A stretch of DNA of 64,000 bases from a bacterium (GTDB lineage: Bacteria; Planctomycetota; UBA8108; UBA1146): contig JAPOLY010000001.1 of NCBI GenBank assembly GCA_029976805.1, positions 57,240 to 121,239 on the forward strand, written 5' to 3'. Shown here one piece after another: positions 46,700 through 55,541 of the stretch (its first letter is position 1; every line of letters begins with the position of its first letter). Under the pieces are notes generated by a model. That model saw only the letters and a list, made by a program, of their open reading frames with translations, had not been told where the DNA came from and searched no databases. The translations under genes were made by a program, and so were the position numbers.

Positions 46700-47439
46700 G
46701 GCGGCGACCGCGTACGGTTATCGGAGCACCTGCCGCCGGAACCCGCCCACCCGCGGTCTTGCCGTTTCTTGAGATTCTCTGGGGCAAAATTCTGCAAATT
46801 GCTCCGTCTTCGTTGACAGGGAATCTGAGGTTCTTAGAATCGTCGTTTCCCGTGTATGCAAACCGTGCTCCCGGGGCGATTTCCGTTCTTCTTCAGGTGG
46901 GTGTTTCCTGCCTTGGAAAAACGACCCGCACCCTTCGGTTTGCGATGCTTTAAGGCAGTGTTTGCCTTCAGGTTTTCACGGGCATGCGTGTAAGGATTGC
47001 GTGCCAGGAAACGGACTCCGAATCGGGGTTTTGTTTCAACGAGACTGGACCGGTTGCTGTCGTCTTGAACGTCGGCGGTGATTGAGGTCCGCAGCTCTTT
47101 GGCAGATCGGGATCGGTGCGTGCTTGGCACGACCCAATGATCCAGCGACCCGGGCAACCTGAGTCTTTGATTCAGGGTGCCTGTGACCCTCCGGGAAGTA
47201 CGCCCCCCGGAGGAGTCAGCGGTCGTGGTGATCATGGGTTGGACCCGCATGTGTGAACGGCCGGATGATTCTCTTCGGAGTTTTCTCCCGGGTTCACAAT
47301 CGGGTTTGCAGTGTGCAAGTCGCATCGCTCGTTCGAGGTGTTGCCACCTCCAGCATGACTGTCGGGCATGAACTGTAGTTTTGATGTTTTGCCATTTGAA
47401 ATGGTGCTGGAACTTGCTGGGGATGGAGAACAGACACCC
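46700..47439 (+). other. Long leader region of the S10 operon
   Basis: No gene is seen in these 740 nt on either strand. The stretch holds a near-consensus promoter (46813-46840) and hairpins: an 8-bp stem with a bulged 3-bp extension at 47185-47217 (CCTCCGGG/CCCGGAGG) and GAGGTG-TTGC-CACCTC at 47335-47350. It looks like the untranslated leader of rpsJ, of roughly 590 nt. Confidence 0.6.
46813..46840 (+). promoter_or_regulatory. Sigma70-type promoter for the S10 operon
   Basis: TTGACA (46813-46818), a 16-nt spacer and TAGAAT (46835-46840) make a near-consensus promoter. The expected transcript start is near 46847, giving a leader of about 590 nt to rpsJ. Confidence 0.65.
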
Positions 47440-47748
47440 ATGCCGAAAGACAAGATACGAATCCGAATGGAAGCCTACGACCACCAGGTTCTGGATGGTG
47501 CATCCGCTTCCATCGTGGACGCTGCCAAGAAGAGCGGCGCCCGCGTACACGGACCGATCCCACTTCCTACTCGAATCGAACGTTACACGGTTCTTCGTTC
47601 TCCGCACGTGAACAAGAAGTCCCGTGAGCAGTTCGAAATGCGCACCCACAAGCGCGTCATCGAGATCAGCGAGGCGAGCCCGAAAACAATGGATGCGTTG
47701 ACGAAGATCAGCATGCCTGCGGGTGTGAACATCAGGATCAAGATCTAG
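47440..47748 (+). CDS. rpsJ: Ribosomal protein uS10
   Basis: The ATG at 47440 gives the standard 102 residues starting [15 protein letters not shown]. The frame is open from 47368, but the extra N-terminus is unlike S10. The conserved [25 protein letters not shown] segment and KRVIEI are present. uS10 is also NusE, the partner of NusG in antitermination and in the expressome. It heads the S10-spc-alpha run and is followed 8 nt later by rplC. Confidence 0.98.
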   Translation: MPKDKIRIRMEAYDHQVLDGASASIVDAAKKSGARVHGPIPLPTRIERYTVLRSPHVNKKSREQFEMRTHKRVIEISEASPKTMDALTKISMPAGVNIRIKI

Positions 47749-47756
47749 GAGGTCCC

Positions 47757-48389
47757 GTGGCTCGGAGAATCAGAAAGACGATCCTCGGGAAGAAGCTGGG
47801 AATGTCCCAAATGTTCGATGATTCGGGCAATTGGGTCCCGGTCACCCTCATCGAGGCTGGCCCCTGCACCGTATTGCAGGTGAAAAACAATGACAACGAT
47901 GGCTACGAGGCGGTCCAGATCGGATTCGATCCGACTCACAAGGATCCCGGCAAGCCGATGGGCGGTCACTTCGACAAGGTCGGAGTTCAGGCCCAAAGAT
48001 ACGTCCAGGAGATTCCGCCCATCGAGGGGCAGGATGTCGAACCGGGACAGGCCATCGATCTCTCCATTTTTGAGGGTGTCGAGATGGTCGACGTTCAGGG
48101 AACGAGCAAGGGAAAAGGCTTCGCCGGAACGGTCAAGCGCTGGAACCACAGCATCGGTCCCAAGAGTCACGGCTCGAAGAGCAAGCGTCAAATCGGATCG
48201 ACCGGAATGATGCAGGACCCGGGACGTGTGATCAAAGGCAAGAAGATGCCGGGTCAAATGGGTAGTGCGAAGGTGAAAGTCAGGAACCTGAAGGTGATCG
48301 AGGCCAACCCCGAGAAGAACCTGTTGGTTGTTCGCGGTGCGGTGCCCGGTGCCAATGGGACCTACCTGACAGTTGAGGAAAGTCTGTAA
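47757..48389 (+). CDS. rplC: Ribosomal protein uL3
   Basis: A GTG start with GGAGGT 3 nt upstream gives 210 residues. KTILGKKLGMSQMFDDSGN is the N-terminal family signature, and GTSKGKGFAGTVKRWNHSIGPKSHGS the conserved centre. uL3 binds 23S rRNA near the peptidyl-transferase centre. Gene order S10-L3-L4-L23-L2 is the standard one. Confidence 0.98.
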   Translation: MARRIRKTILGKKLGMSQMFDDSGNWVPVTLIEAGPCTVLQVKNNDNDGYEAVQIGFDPTHKDPGKPMGGHFDKVGVQAQRYVQEIPPIEGQDVEPGQAIDLSIFEGVEMVDVQGTSKGKGFAGTVKRWNHSIGPKSHGSKSKRQIGSTGMMQDPGRVIKGKKMPGQMGSAKVKVRNLKVIEANPEKNLLVVRGAVPGANGTYLTVEESL

Positions 48390-48432
48390 AGATCAGCAAG
48401 CCAGCGTGACTCCCTTCAGGGGATAACGGGGC

Positions 48433-49161
48433 GTGGACGGAATGGAACGAGCCGTGAGTACCGGACTCGAAAACAACAAGGAGCCGCAAGTGCTGGAGGC
48501 CGTAGAGGTCCCGCATCACGGAGCCGATGGAAATCATCAGGGCAGCAAGACCTTTACGCCCGGAGTTGTTTCCAACTACCCGAACATCCCTCTGATGAAA
48601 GAGGCTGTTCGCAGATACCAGGGACGCATGCGTCGGGGAACCGCCAGCACCAAGTCCCGTGGTGAAATTAATGGCTCACCGAGAAAGCCGTGGCGCCAGA
48701 AGGGTACGGGTCGTGCCCGTTCCGGAAGCAAGAAGTCGCCAATCTGGCGAGGGGGCGGAGTCGTTTTCGGCCCGCGTCCGCGCAGTTACGACTACGGCCT
48801 TTCCCGCAAGCAGCGTCGCCTGGCCACTCGCCACGCCCTGCTTTCCAAGATGATCGACGGCGAAGCCCTCATCATCGACAGCTTGCCGGTGGACAAGCCT
48901 TCCACCGCTGAATTCCGCAAGAGATTTGAGGCAGCCGGCCTCAACCGTTCCTACCTCGTCTGTCTGCCGACGGCGATGTCGGTCGAGGATCGCCGCAATG
49001 TGTGGCTTTCCTGCCGCAACCTGGAATCGGTGGAAGTGATGCCGGTGTCCGACCTGAATGCGCTTTCCCTGCTGCGCTGCAACAACCTGGTGATGACCGC
49101 CGATGCTTTCGACGAGATTCAGGGGATTGAAGCTCAGCACGTTGCCGGAGAGGGGAACTGA
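48433..49161 (+). CDS. rplD: Ribosomal protein uL4
   Basis: The frame gives 242 residues from a GTG at 48433; an ATG at 48442 or GTG at 48454 are possible starts. The usual length is about 205, so an N-terminal extension of roughly 35 residues (NNKEPQVLEAVEVPHHGADGNHQGSK) is present, depending on start. The conserved SPRKPWRQKGTGRARSGSKKSPIWRGGG loop reaches into the exit tunnel. The stop overlaps the rplW ATG by one base (TGATG). Confidence 0.95.
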   Translation: MDGMERAVSTGLENNKEPQVLEAVEVPHHGADGNHQGSKTFTPGVVSNYPNIPLMKEAVRRYQGRMRRGTASTKSRGEINGSPRKPWRQKGTGRARSGSKKSPIWRGGGVVFGPRPRSYDYGLSRKQRRLATRHALLSKMIDGEALIIDSLPVDKPSTAEFRKRFEAAGLNRSYLVCLPTAMSVEDRRNVWLSCRNLESVEVMPVSDLNALSLLRCNNLVMTADAFDEIQGIEAQHVAGEGN

Positions 49162-49442
49162 TGAAGGATCCGCATACCATCATCCGCAAGCCGGTGATCA
49201 CTGAAAAGAGTACTTTTCAGGTTGAAGAGAACAACAGCTACATCTTCAAGGTGGCGCCCGATTCCAACAGGATCGAAATCAAGGCCGCCATCGAGCAGAT
49301 TTTTGATGTCAAGGTGAAGAAGGTGAACACCCTCAACCAGAACGGCAAGCGCCGTCGGGTCGGACGTTCCATCGGCTTCTCCAGTGGATACAAGAAGGCG
49401 ATGGTGACCCTCGAACCGGGGTTTGAAATCGACCTGATCTGA
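49161..49442 (+). CDS. rplW: Ribosomal protein uL23
   Basis: The 93-residue protein sits at the polypeptide exit, where it docks trigger factor and SRP. IIRKPVITEKSTFQVEENN and FDVKVKKVNTLNQ are family features. It overlaps rplD by one base. A gap of 115 nt, with no gene, follows before rplB. Confidence 0.97.
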   Translation: MKDPHTIIRKPVITEKSTFQVEENNSYIFKVAPDSNRIEIKAAIEQIFDVKVKKVNTLNQNGKRRRVGRSIGFSSGYKKAMVTLEPGFEIDLI

Positions 49443-49557
49443 TCGACCTTCCCGGGTGGACCGGGAGGCAAATTAGGGTGGGACTCCTGATACCCATGGG
49501 AGTCTGGCCGAGAAACTCGAGAGTCTGGCCACGGGGCTGGACAGTGAAAGGGACGAC

Positions 49558-50388
49558 ATGGGCGTCCGTAAATACAAGCCGACGTCTCCAGGGCGCAGGA
49601 ACGCTTCCGTCTCCGATTTTGCGGAGATCACAGCAACCCGTCCGGAGAAATCCCTATGCGAACCACTGCACAAAACCGGTGGCCGCAACAATCAGGGACA
49701 CATCACGACGCGGCACCGCGGCGGAGGCCACAAGAGGCTTTACCGTCGAATCGATTTCCTGCGAAACAAGGATGGTGTTCCGGCTCGCGTAGCGACCATC
49801 GAATACGATCCGAACCGCAGTGCCAGAATCGCCCTGTTGCACTACAGGGATGGTGAGAAGCGTTACATCCTTGCCCCGCGCAACCTGCAGGTGGGAACCA
49901 TGCTGATGTCCGGTCCGGGATCTGATCCCAAGCCCGGCAATGCCATGTCCCTGGCGGATATCCCCGTCGGTCTGGCCGTGCACAACATCGAGCTGGTCCC
50001 CGGTCGTGGAGCCAAGATGGTTCGATCCGCCGGTGGCAGCGCACAGTTGCTCGCCCGTGAAGGCAAGATCGCAACGTTGGCCCTTCCTTCCGGTGAAATC
50101 CGTCAGGTCAACTCCCAGTGCCGTGCCACGATTGGCACCGTCGGCAATGAGGATCACAGCCTGATCAAGTTGGGCAAGGCGGGCCGCAAGCGCTGGCTCG
50201 GTCGTCGCCCCAAAGTTCGTGGTACGGCCAAGAACCCCGTCGCCCACCCCATGGGTGGTGGTGAGGGAAGAACAGCGGGTGGACGTCACCCATGTTCAGC
50301 CACTGGACGTCTCTCCAAGGGTGGAAAGACGCGCCGCAGGGGCAAGGCCAGCAACAAGAGCATCGTGCGTCATCGGAAGAAGAAATAA
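49558..50388 (+). CDS. rplB: Ribosomal protein uL2
   Basis: The 276-residue protein has [23 protein letters not shown] at residues about 42-64 and the C-terminal signature [20 protein letters not shown], with the His required for peptidyl transfer. uL2 bridges the subunits. Its stop is 2 nt before rpsS. An AAAGGGACGAC ribosome site precedes the ATG. Confidence 0.98.
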   Translation: MGVRKYKPTSPGRRNASVSDFAEITATRPEKSLCEPLHKTGGRNNQGHITTRHRGGGHKRLYRRIDFLRNKDGVPARVATIEYDPNRSARIALLHYRDGEKRYILAPRNLQVGTMLMSGPGSDPKPGNAMSLADIPVGLAVHNIELVPGRGAKMVRSAGGSAQLLAREGKIATLALPSGEIRQVNSQCRATIGTVGNEDHSLIKLGKAGRKRWLGRRPKVRGTAKNPVAHPMGGGEGRTAGGRHPCSATGRLSKGGKTRRRGKASNKSIVRHRKKK

Positions 50389-50390
50389 CG

Positions 50391-50648
50391 ATGGGTAGAT
50401 CACTGAAAAAAGGACCCTACGTCGACCTCAAGTTGATGAAGAAGGTTCAGAAAAATATTGAGTCGGGATCCACCGAGCCGATCAAGACGTGGGCACGCGC
50501 CTGCACGATCAGTCCGGAGTTCATCGGTCAGACCTTCCTTGTCCACAACGGCAAGGAGTTCAAGCCGGTGCAGGTCACCGAAAACATGGTTGGGCACAAA
50601 CTCGGAGAGTTCAGTCTGACCCGCAAACTGGGTAGTCACGGCAAGTAA
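50391..50648 (+). CDS. rpsS: Ribosomal protein uS19
   Basis: The ATG at 50391 gives 85 residues starting [19 protein letters not shown]; the longer open frame lies inside rpl[26 protein letters not shown] and [12 protein letters not shown] are the conserved S19 parts. It binds 16S rRNA in the head with S13. Confidence 0.97.
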   Translation: MGRSLKKGPYVDLKLMKKVQKNIESGSTEPIKTWARACTISPEFIGQTFLVHNGKEFKPVQVTENMVGHKLGEFSLTRKLGSHGK

Positions 50649-50702
50649 AACAATGAAGCGGGTCTGCCCTGTTGGGCAACATGACCCGAAGGTGAGGAAC
50701 CG

Positions 50703-51050
50703 ATGGTAATGGAATACAGGGCGAGTCACAGATACGCCCGGATCACGGCGCGCAAGGCTCGCTACGTGATCGACCAGGTTCGCAGCATGCCAGTGGAAAG
50801 TGCATTGGACATGTTGAAGTTCAGCAATCGCCGGGCAGCACCGATGATCGCCAAGGTCATCAAGTCCGCATTGGCGAATGCCGTGCAAGAGGGTGGAGCC
50901 ACCCCTGAAAATCTGGTGGTGACGCAAGCCACCGTCAATGAGGGGCCGACGATGAAACGTTGGCGTCCACGCGCTCGCGGAATGGCCTATCCCATTCTCA
51001 AGCGCACCTCACATATCAACATCAGCCTCGGTGAAAAGAAGGGGCAGTAA
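50703..51050 (+). CDS. rplV: Ribosomal protein uL22
   Basis: The 115-residue protein has RYARITARKARYVIDQVR and the tunnel-loop stretch TVNEGPTMKRWRPRARGMAYPI. uL22 lines the nascent-peptide exit tunnel, where some macrolide-resistance changes occur. An ATGGTAATG start follows GAGGAACC. rpsC begins 2 nt later. Confidence 0.97.
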   Translation: MVMEYRASHRYARITARKARYVIDQVRSMPVESALDMLKFSNRRAAPMIAKVIKSALANAVQEGGATPENLVVTQATVNEGPTMKRWRPRARGMAYPILKRTSHINISLGEKKGQ

Positions 51051-51052
51051 CA

Positions 51053-51745
51053 ATGGGTCATAAAGTCAGACCAACGAGTCTTCGACTGGGAATCACCCGC
51101 AACTGGTCTTCCAGATGGTATGCCTCCAAAAAGGAGTTCAGCGACCAGCTGGTTCAGGATCAGCAGATCCGCAGCTTCGTCAAGCACGAGTTCTACTCGG
51201 CTGGAGTTCCTGAGATCGAGATCGAGCGCAGTGGTAACAAGTTGACCGTCCATCTTCACGCAGCCCGACCCGGAGTGGTGATCGGAAAGCGCGGAGTCAA
51301 GGTTGAGCAGCTCAAGGAAGATCTGGCACGCATCGTCGGATCTGAAACTGACGTCGATCTGCAGATTCTCGAAGTACAAAACCCGGACACCAATGCCCAA
51401 CTGGTCGCTGAAAGTATCGCTGATCAGTTGCGCAGAAGAATGCCTTTCCGTCGCATCATGAAGCAGACCATCCGCACGACCATGGAGTCCGGTGCCAAGG
51501 GTGTGAAGATCATGATCTCCGGCCGACTGGGTGGAGCGGAAATCGCACGGACTGAGCAAACCTCCGAAGGCAGCATTCCCCTTTCAACGATGCGGGCGGA
51601 TGTGGACTACGGATTCGCGGAGGCGAAGACGACCTACGGCATCATCGGCGTGAAGACCTGGATCTATCGCGGCGAGGTGATGCAGGGCAAGAATCGGAAA
51701 GGCGGCGGGCGCCATGGCAATGATGCCCAAGCGCGTCAAGCGTAG
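51053..51745 (+). CDS. rpsC: Ribosomal protein uS3
   Basis: The 230-residue protein starts MGHKVRPTSLRLGITRNW. It carries the KH-type RNA-binding part (VVIGKRGVKVEQLKEDL) and the C-terminal domain (GAKGVKIMISGRLGGAEIARTE). uS3 forms the mRNA entry tunnel with uS4 and uS5. The last 32 nt overlap the rplP frame. The tail [15 protein letters not shown] is Gly-rich and follows no family pattern. Confidence 0.97.
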   Translation: MGHKVRPTSLRLGITRNWSSRWYASKKEFSDQLVQDQQIRSFVKHEFYSAGVPEIEIERSGNKLTVHLHAARPGVVIGKRGVKVEQLKEDLARIVGSETDVDLQILEVQNPDTNAQLVAESIADQLRRRMPFRRIMKQTIRTTMESGAKGVKIMISGRLGGAEIARTEQTSEGSIPLSTMRADVDYGFAEAKTTYGIIGVKTWIYRGEVMQGKNRKGGGRHGNDAQARQA

Positions 51746-52133
51746 AAAAGTTCACCGTGGACGAGTCAAGGGCAATGCGACCCGTGGCAACTTCGTTCAC
51801 ATCGGTGAATTCGGAATCGTGGCCACCGAGGCCGGCTGGGTCACCGCCAGGCAGATTGAGGCGGGCCGTATCGCCTGTAACCGTGCATTGGCTGGTTCGG
51901 GAAAGGTCCACATTCGAATCTTCCCCGATAAGCCAGTGACTTCGACCCCCGCCGAAACCCGAATGGGTAAGGGTAAGGGTGAGCCGGAGTTCTGGGCCGC
52001 AGTCGTTCGTCCCGGTCAGGTTCTTTACGAAGTTCAGGGGGCTCCCGAAGCCACCGCAAGACTGGCTTTCAACCGCGTGGCTCACAAGCTCGCCATCGGT
52101 ACCCGCATGGTTCACAGGAGGCCGACGGTATGA
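51714..52133 (+). CDS. rplP: Ribosomal protein uL16
   Basis: The 139-residue protein contains [22 protein letters not shown], the L16 signature, and [23 protein letters not shown]. uL16 organises the A-site and P-site region. The start overlaps the rpsC end by 32 nt; alternatives are internal ATGs at 51720 and 51723. The stop overlaps the rpmC ATG (ATGA). Confidence 0.97.
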   Translation: MAMMPKRVKRRKVHRGRVKGNATRGNFVHIGEFGIVATEAGWVTARQIEAGRIACNRALAGSGKVHIRIFPDKPVTSTPAETRMGKGKGEPEFWAAVVRPGQVLYEVQGAPEATARLAFNRVAHKLAIGTRMVHRRPTV

Positions 52134-52348
52134 ATGTCAAAGAAGTTCGCCAACTGCCTGACGAGGACCTGGTCCTCGAAATCAAGAAGCGTCACGAAAG
52201 CCTTTTTCAGATCCGGCTCAAGGCCGCCAATGAAGAAGTTCAGCGTGCTGGAGAGATCCGTGAAATGCGTCGCGACATTGCCCGCATGAAAACGGTTCTT
52301 CGTGAGAGAGCACTCGAAAAGACACGCTCTGCTGAGCAGGAGTCATAA
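52130..52348 (+). CDS. rpmC: Ribosomal protein uL29
   Basis: The 72-residue helical protein starts [20 protein letters not shown]. It lies at the exit tunnel beside uL23. The ATG overlaps the rplP stop, and its TAA overlaps the rpsQ start (TAATG), so the three genes are coupled. Confidence 0.96.
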   Translation: MNVKEVRQLPDEDLVLEIKKRHESLFQIRLKAANEEVQRAGEIREMRRDIARMKTVLRERALEKTRSAEQES

Positions 52349-52686
52349 TGAGTAACGAGAACACTGAAAACACTGCGACCGAAAAGACAATCCGGACCAT
52401 CACCGGACTCGTCGTGAGCAGTTCGATGGACAAGACCCTTGTCATCAAGGTCGAGCGTCTGGTCCAGCACAAGAAGTATCGCAAGTTCATTCGCAAGCAC
52501 ACCAAGTACTATGCGCATGACGAAGCCAACGAAGCTGCGGAAGGGGATCTGGTCGAGATCGAACAGAGACGCCCTCTCTCCAAGCTCAAGCGCTGGGAGC
52601 TCAAGCGGATTGTTCGCATGGCCCCCCGCGATGGTGCGATTTCTCCTCAGGATACCGCCCGTGAGATCGAGGAGGATCAGTCATGA
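52348..52686 (+). CDS. rpsQ: Ribosomal protein uS17
   Basis: The protein has 112 residues, about 25 longer than usual. A Thr/Glu-rich N-terminal extension (about 13 residues) precedes the OB-fold core [27 protein letters not shown] short acidic tail (REIEEDQS) follows. uS17 binds helix 11 of 16S rRNA. The stop overlaps rplN start by 4 nt (ATGA). Confidence 0.96.
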   Translation: MSNENTENTATEKTIRTITGLVVSSSMDKTLVIKVERLVQHKKYRKFIRKHTKYYAHDEANEAAEGDLVEIEQRRPLSKLKRWELKRIVRMAPRDGAISPQDTAREIEEDQS

Positions 52687-53051
52687 TCCAGATGCAGACC
52701 CAACTCGATGTCGCCGACAACAGTGGTGCCAAGAAGGTGATGTGCATCAAGGTTCTCGGTGGAAGCAAGCGCAAGTCCGCTGGAGTAGGCGACATTATTG
52801 TCTGCTCGGTGAAAAAGGCATTGCCTTCCAGTGAGATCAAACCGGGATCGGTGATTCGCGGAGTCATCGTCAGAACCAAGAAGACGATTCGTCGTCGCGA
52901 CGGTTCCTACGTGAAGTTTGACCGCAATGCATTGGTTGTGGTCGACAAGGACGGAAACCCCAAGGGCACCCGTATCTTCGGAGCGGTTGCCAGGGAACTT
53001 CGTCAGAAGAACTACATGAAAATTATCAGCCTTGCACCTGAAGTGGTCTGA
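52683..53051 (+). CDS. rplN: Ribosomal protein uL14
   Basis: The 122-residue protein starts [27 protein letters not shown] and contains [37 protein letters not shown]. It contacts the 30S subunit and binds RsfS. Length and motifs are standard. Confidence 0.98.
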   Translation: MIQMQTQLDVADNSGAKKVMCIKVLGGSKRKSAGVGDIIVCSVKKALPSSEIKPGSVIRGVIVRTKKTIRRRDGSYVKFDRNALVVVDKDGNPKGTRIFGAVARELRQKNYMKIISLAPEVV

Positions 53052-53071
53052 GGCGAGAGAGAGGCAAGAAG

Positions 53072-53383
53072 ATGGCGCGGCTTAAAAGCGGAGACACCGT
53101 CGAGGTGATCAGCGGTGCCGAAAAAGGCAAGCGCGGCAAGGTGCTCAACGTGGATTTGGGCTCAGGACGGGTGACCGTTCAGGGCGTGAACATGGTCTAC
53201 AAGCATCTGCGCAAGAGCCAAAAGCATCCTCAGGGTGGTCGGATCCAGCTGGAATCCGGAGTTGATATCAGCAATGTCATGCTGATTGACCCGAAGGATG
53301 GCAAACCCACGAGGGTTCGCATGGAGATCGACGGCAATGGCAAGAAGGTGCGGGTTTCATCCCGCAGCGGAGAACCGGTCTGA
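53072..53383 (+). CDS. rplX: Ribosomal protein uL24
   Basis: The 103-residue assembly initiator has an N-terminal KOW motif (LKSGDTVEVISGAEKGKRGKV). The next part, QGVNMVYKHLRKSQKHPQGG, is conserved. uL24 starts 50S assembly at the 5' end of 23S rRNA. Confidence 0.97.
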   Translation: MARLKSGDTVEVISGAEKGKRGKVLNVDLGSGRVTVQGVNMVYKHLRKSQKHPQGGRIQLESGVDISNVMLIDPKDGKPTRVRMEIDGNGKKVRVSSRSGEPV

Positions 53384-53404
53384 TCCGGAATCAGGAACAA
53401 GACA

Positions 53405-53947
53405 ATGGCAAGATTGAAAACACTCTACAACGACACGGTCGCCCCGAAGGTTCGGGAGCAGTTTGGAATCACCAACGTGATGCAGACTCCCCGCCTTGAG
53501 AAGATCGTTGTCAATCGCGGTGTCGGTAAAGCGCTGGAAAACAAGAAGCGTCTGACCGAAGCGGTAGGAGAACTGGCAAAGATCACTGGCCAGCAGCCCG
53601 TAGCAACCCAAGCCAAGAAGTCGATTGCAAACTTCAAGCTTCGGGAAGGTAACGGAGTTGGTTGCAAGGTGACACTTCGCGGCGAGCGAATGTATGAATT
53701 CCTGGATCGCCTGATTGCGGTTGTGTTTCCCAGGGTTCGCGACTTCCGCGGAGTTTCCTCCACTGCATTTGATGGTCGTGGCAACTACTCGATGGGACTG
53801 ACTGACCAGTTGGTATTCCCCGAGTTGAGAGCCGACGATGTGGAGTTCCTTCAGGGAATGAATATTTGCATTACTTTCAGTAACTCAGACGACGAGAAGT
53901 CCCAGTTCCTCCTGTCGGAGTTCGGCTTCCCGTTTAAGAAAAAGTGA
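53405..53947 (+). CDS. rplE: Ribosomal protein uL5
   Basis: The 180-residue protein shows [41 protein letters not shown] and the [18 protein letters not shown] stretch, all L5 features. It binds 5S rRNA and contacts the P-site tRNA. Its stop is 10 nt before rpsN. Confidence 0.98.
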   Translation: MARLKTLYNDTVAPKVREQFGITNVMQTPRLEKIVVNRGVGKALENKKRLTEAVGELAKITGQQPVATQAKKSIANFKLREGNGVGCKVTLRGERMYEFLDRLIAVVFPRVRDFRGVSSTAFDGRGNYSMGLTDQLVFPELRADDVEFLQGMNICITFSNSDDEKSQFLLSEFGFPFKKK

Positions 53948-53957
53948 GGTAGAGGCT

Positions 53958-54143
53958 TTGGCAAGAAAAGCCCTCATCAACAAGCAGAGATTAGAGCCCA
54001 AGTTTTCAACTCGGGCATACAACCGGTGTCGCCTTTGTGGGCGGCCACGTGCTTTCTACCGCAAGTTCGGTATCTGCCGGATCTGTTTCCGTAACCTTGC
54101 CTCCAGAGGTGAGATTCCGGGCGTCCGCAAGGCCAGCTGGTAG
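53958..54143 (+). CDS. rpsN: Ribosomal protein uS14, zinc-binding type
   Basis: A TTG start follows GTAGAGGC, giving 61 residues. Two Cys pairs (CRLC at about 24-27 and CRIC at about 40-43) form the zinc site of the short type Z S14. Zinc-independent long S14 is a common backup copy, but none is seen here. Confidence 0.97.
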   Translation: MARKALINKQRLEPKFSTRAYNRCRLCGRPRAFYRKFGICRICFRNLASRGEIPGVRKASW

Positions 54144-54209
54144 TTCGTACGTTTTTTTAATCCATGGCTGACCAGCGCGCGCGTCGCGCCAGGAGCGAAG
54201 GAGATCAGA

Positions 54210-54608
54210 GTGAGTATGACTGATCCTGTTGCGGATCTGCTGACACGCATCCGCAACGTTAATGTGCTGGGACGGAAATCTGTCAAAGCACCTTTCTCCC
54301 GTATCAAGGAACAAATCCTCAGTACGCTGAAGCGTGAAGGTTTCATCGAGGACTACCGGATTGAGGGCGATATTCCTTCCAAGGAACTCGTGGTCGATCT
54401 GAAGTATGGTCCTGAAGGTGAAACCGTGATCCGTCGCATCGACCGGGTCTCACGTCCCGGGTGCCGGGTTTACAGCACTGTGGCCGACCTCCCTGTCGTT
54501 CGTGACGGTCAGGGAATCATGGTCATTTCCACCTCCCATGGGATTCTCAGTGACAATGAAGCACGCCAGCAAAATGTCGGTGGCGAGCTGATCTGTCGGG
54601 TCTATTAG
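54210..54608 (+). CDS. rpsH: Ribosomal protein uS8
   Basis: A GTG start gives 132 residues; the ATG two codons later is an alternative, but GGAG fits the GTG better. DPVADLLTRIRNVNVLGRKSV and STSHGILSDNEARQQNVGGELICRVY are S8 features. uS8 binds 16S helix 21 and represses the spc operon in E. coli. Confidence 0.97.
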   Translation: MSMTDPVADLLTRIRNVNVLGRKSVKAPFSRIKEQILSTLKREGFIEDYRIEGDIPSKELVVDLKYGPEGETVIRRIDRVSRPGCRVYSTVADLPVVRDGQGIMVISTSHGILSDNEARQQNVGGELICRVY

Positions 54609-54619
54609 GGGGGGGCAAC

Positions 54620-55159
54620 ATGTCAAGACTGGGTAAAAAACCCTTGCCGATTCCCTCTGGTGTAACCGTCGACGTCAATGCAGACGCCGTCAACGTCAAG
54701 GGACCCAAGGGAGAACTGAGCTTACCGGTGCATCCGACGATTGAGTTGTCCGTCGCTGACGACGCTGTCACCGTCGGCCGCAAATCCGAGGATCGGATTG
54801 CCCGTGCCATGCACGGCACTTCGCGCCAGTTGCTTCAAAACATGATTTTGGGTGTGACTCAGGGTTTCACCAAGGAACTTGAGATCGTTGGAGTTGGATA
54901 CAACGCCAAGATCCAGGGATCCAAGTTGACCCTTGCTATTGGATTCTGTCACCCCGTCGACTTCGACATTCCCGAGGGAATCAATTGCGAGTGTCCTGAG
55001 AACACGCGCATTGTCATCTCCGGAATGGACAAGCAGGCGGTGGGGCAATTTGCTGCCAACATCCGCGCCGTTCGCAAGCCCGAGCCCTACAAGGGCAAGG
55101 GAATTCGTTACAAGGATGAAGTGGTTCGCCGCAAGCAAGCCAAGAGCTTCGGGGCATAG
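54620..55159 (+). CDS. rplF: Ribosomal protein uL6
   Basis: The 179-residue protein has MSRLGKKPLPIPSGVTVDV and the C-terminal KPEPYKGKGIRYKDEVVRRKQAK signature. It lies near the GTPase centre and sarcin-ricin loop. Length is standard. Confidence 0.98.
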   Translation: MSRLGKKPLPIPSGVTVDVNADAVNVKGPKGELSLPVHPTIELSVADDAVTVGRKSEDRIARAMHGTSRQLLQNMILGVTQGFTKELEIVGVGYNAKIQGSKLTLAIGFCHPVDFDIPEGINCECPENTRIVISGMDKQAVGQFAANIRAVRKPEPYKGKGIRYKDEVVRRKQAKSFGA

Positions 55160-55173
55160 GGAGGTAAAGCACG

Positions 55174-55539
55174 ATGAAAGCCATCAAGAAAAAGACCGTG
55201 CGTCGCCTTCGCAGGAAGCGCCACATTCGGAAAAAAGTTTCTGGAACTGCCGACCGTCCCCGTTTGACGGTCTTCCGCAGTGCCAAGCATATCTACTGCC
55301 AGGTGATCGACGACTTCACTGGAGTCACCATCGCCAGTGCATCCACCCAGGTGAAAGAAATCAGCGACGCTGGTTCCACCGGAAACATCAAGGGTGCGGA
55401 AGCAGTCGGTGCACTTCTCGCCGGGCGTCTCAAGGAGAAAGGCATCGAAGCCGTCTCCTTTGATCGCAATGGCTACAAGTATCATGGGCGGATCGAGGCG
55501 TTGGCCGAGACTCTCCGCAAGGAAGGCATCAAGGTCTAA
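55174..55539 (+). CDS. rplR: Ribosomal protein uL18
   Basis: The 121-residue protein binds 5S r[27 protein letters not shown] and the C-terminal [20 protein letters not shown] are family features. Only 2 nt separate its stop from rpsE. Confidence 0.98.
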   Translation: MKAIKKKTVRRLRRKRHIRKKVSGTADRPRLTVFRSAKHIYCQVIDDFTGVTIASASTQVKEISDAGSTGNIKGAEAVGALLAGRLKEKGIEAVSFDRNGYKYHGRIEALAETLRKEGIKV

Positions 55540-55541
55540 GC

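Noticed and set aside
46834-47649. 271-residue minus-strand frame over the rpsJ leader
   Set aside because: It runs into the rpsJ coding region on the wrong strand and has a random-like composition, so the leader is treated as non-coding.
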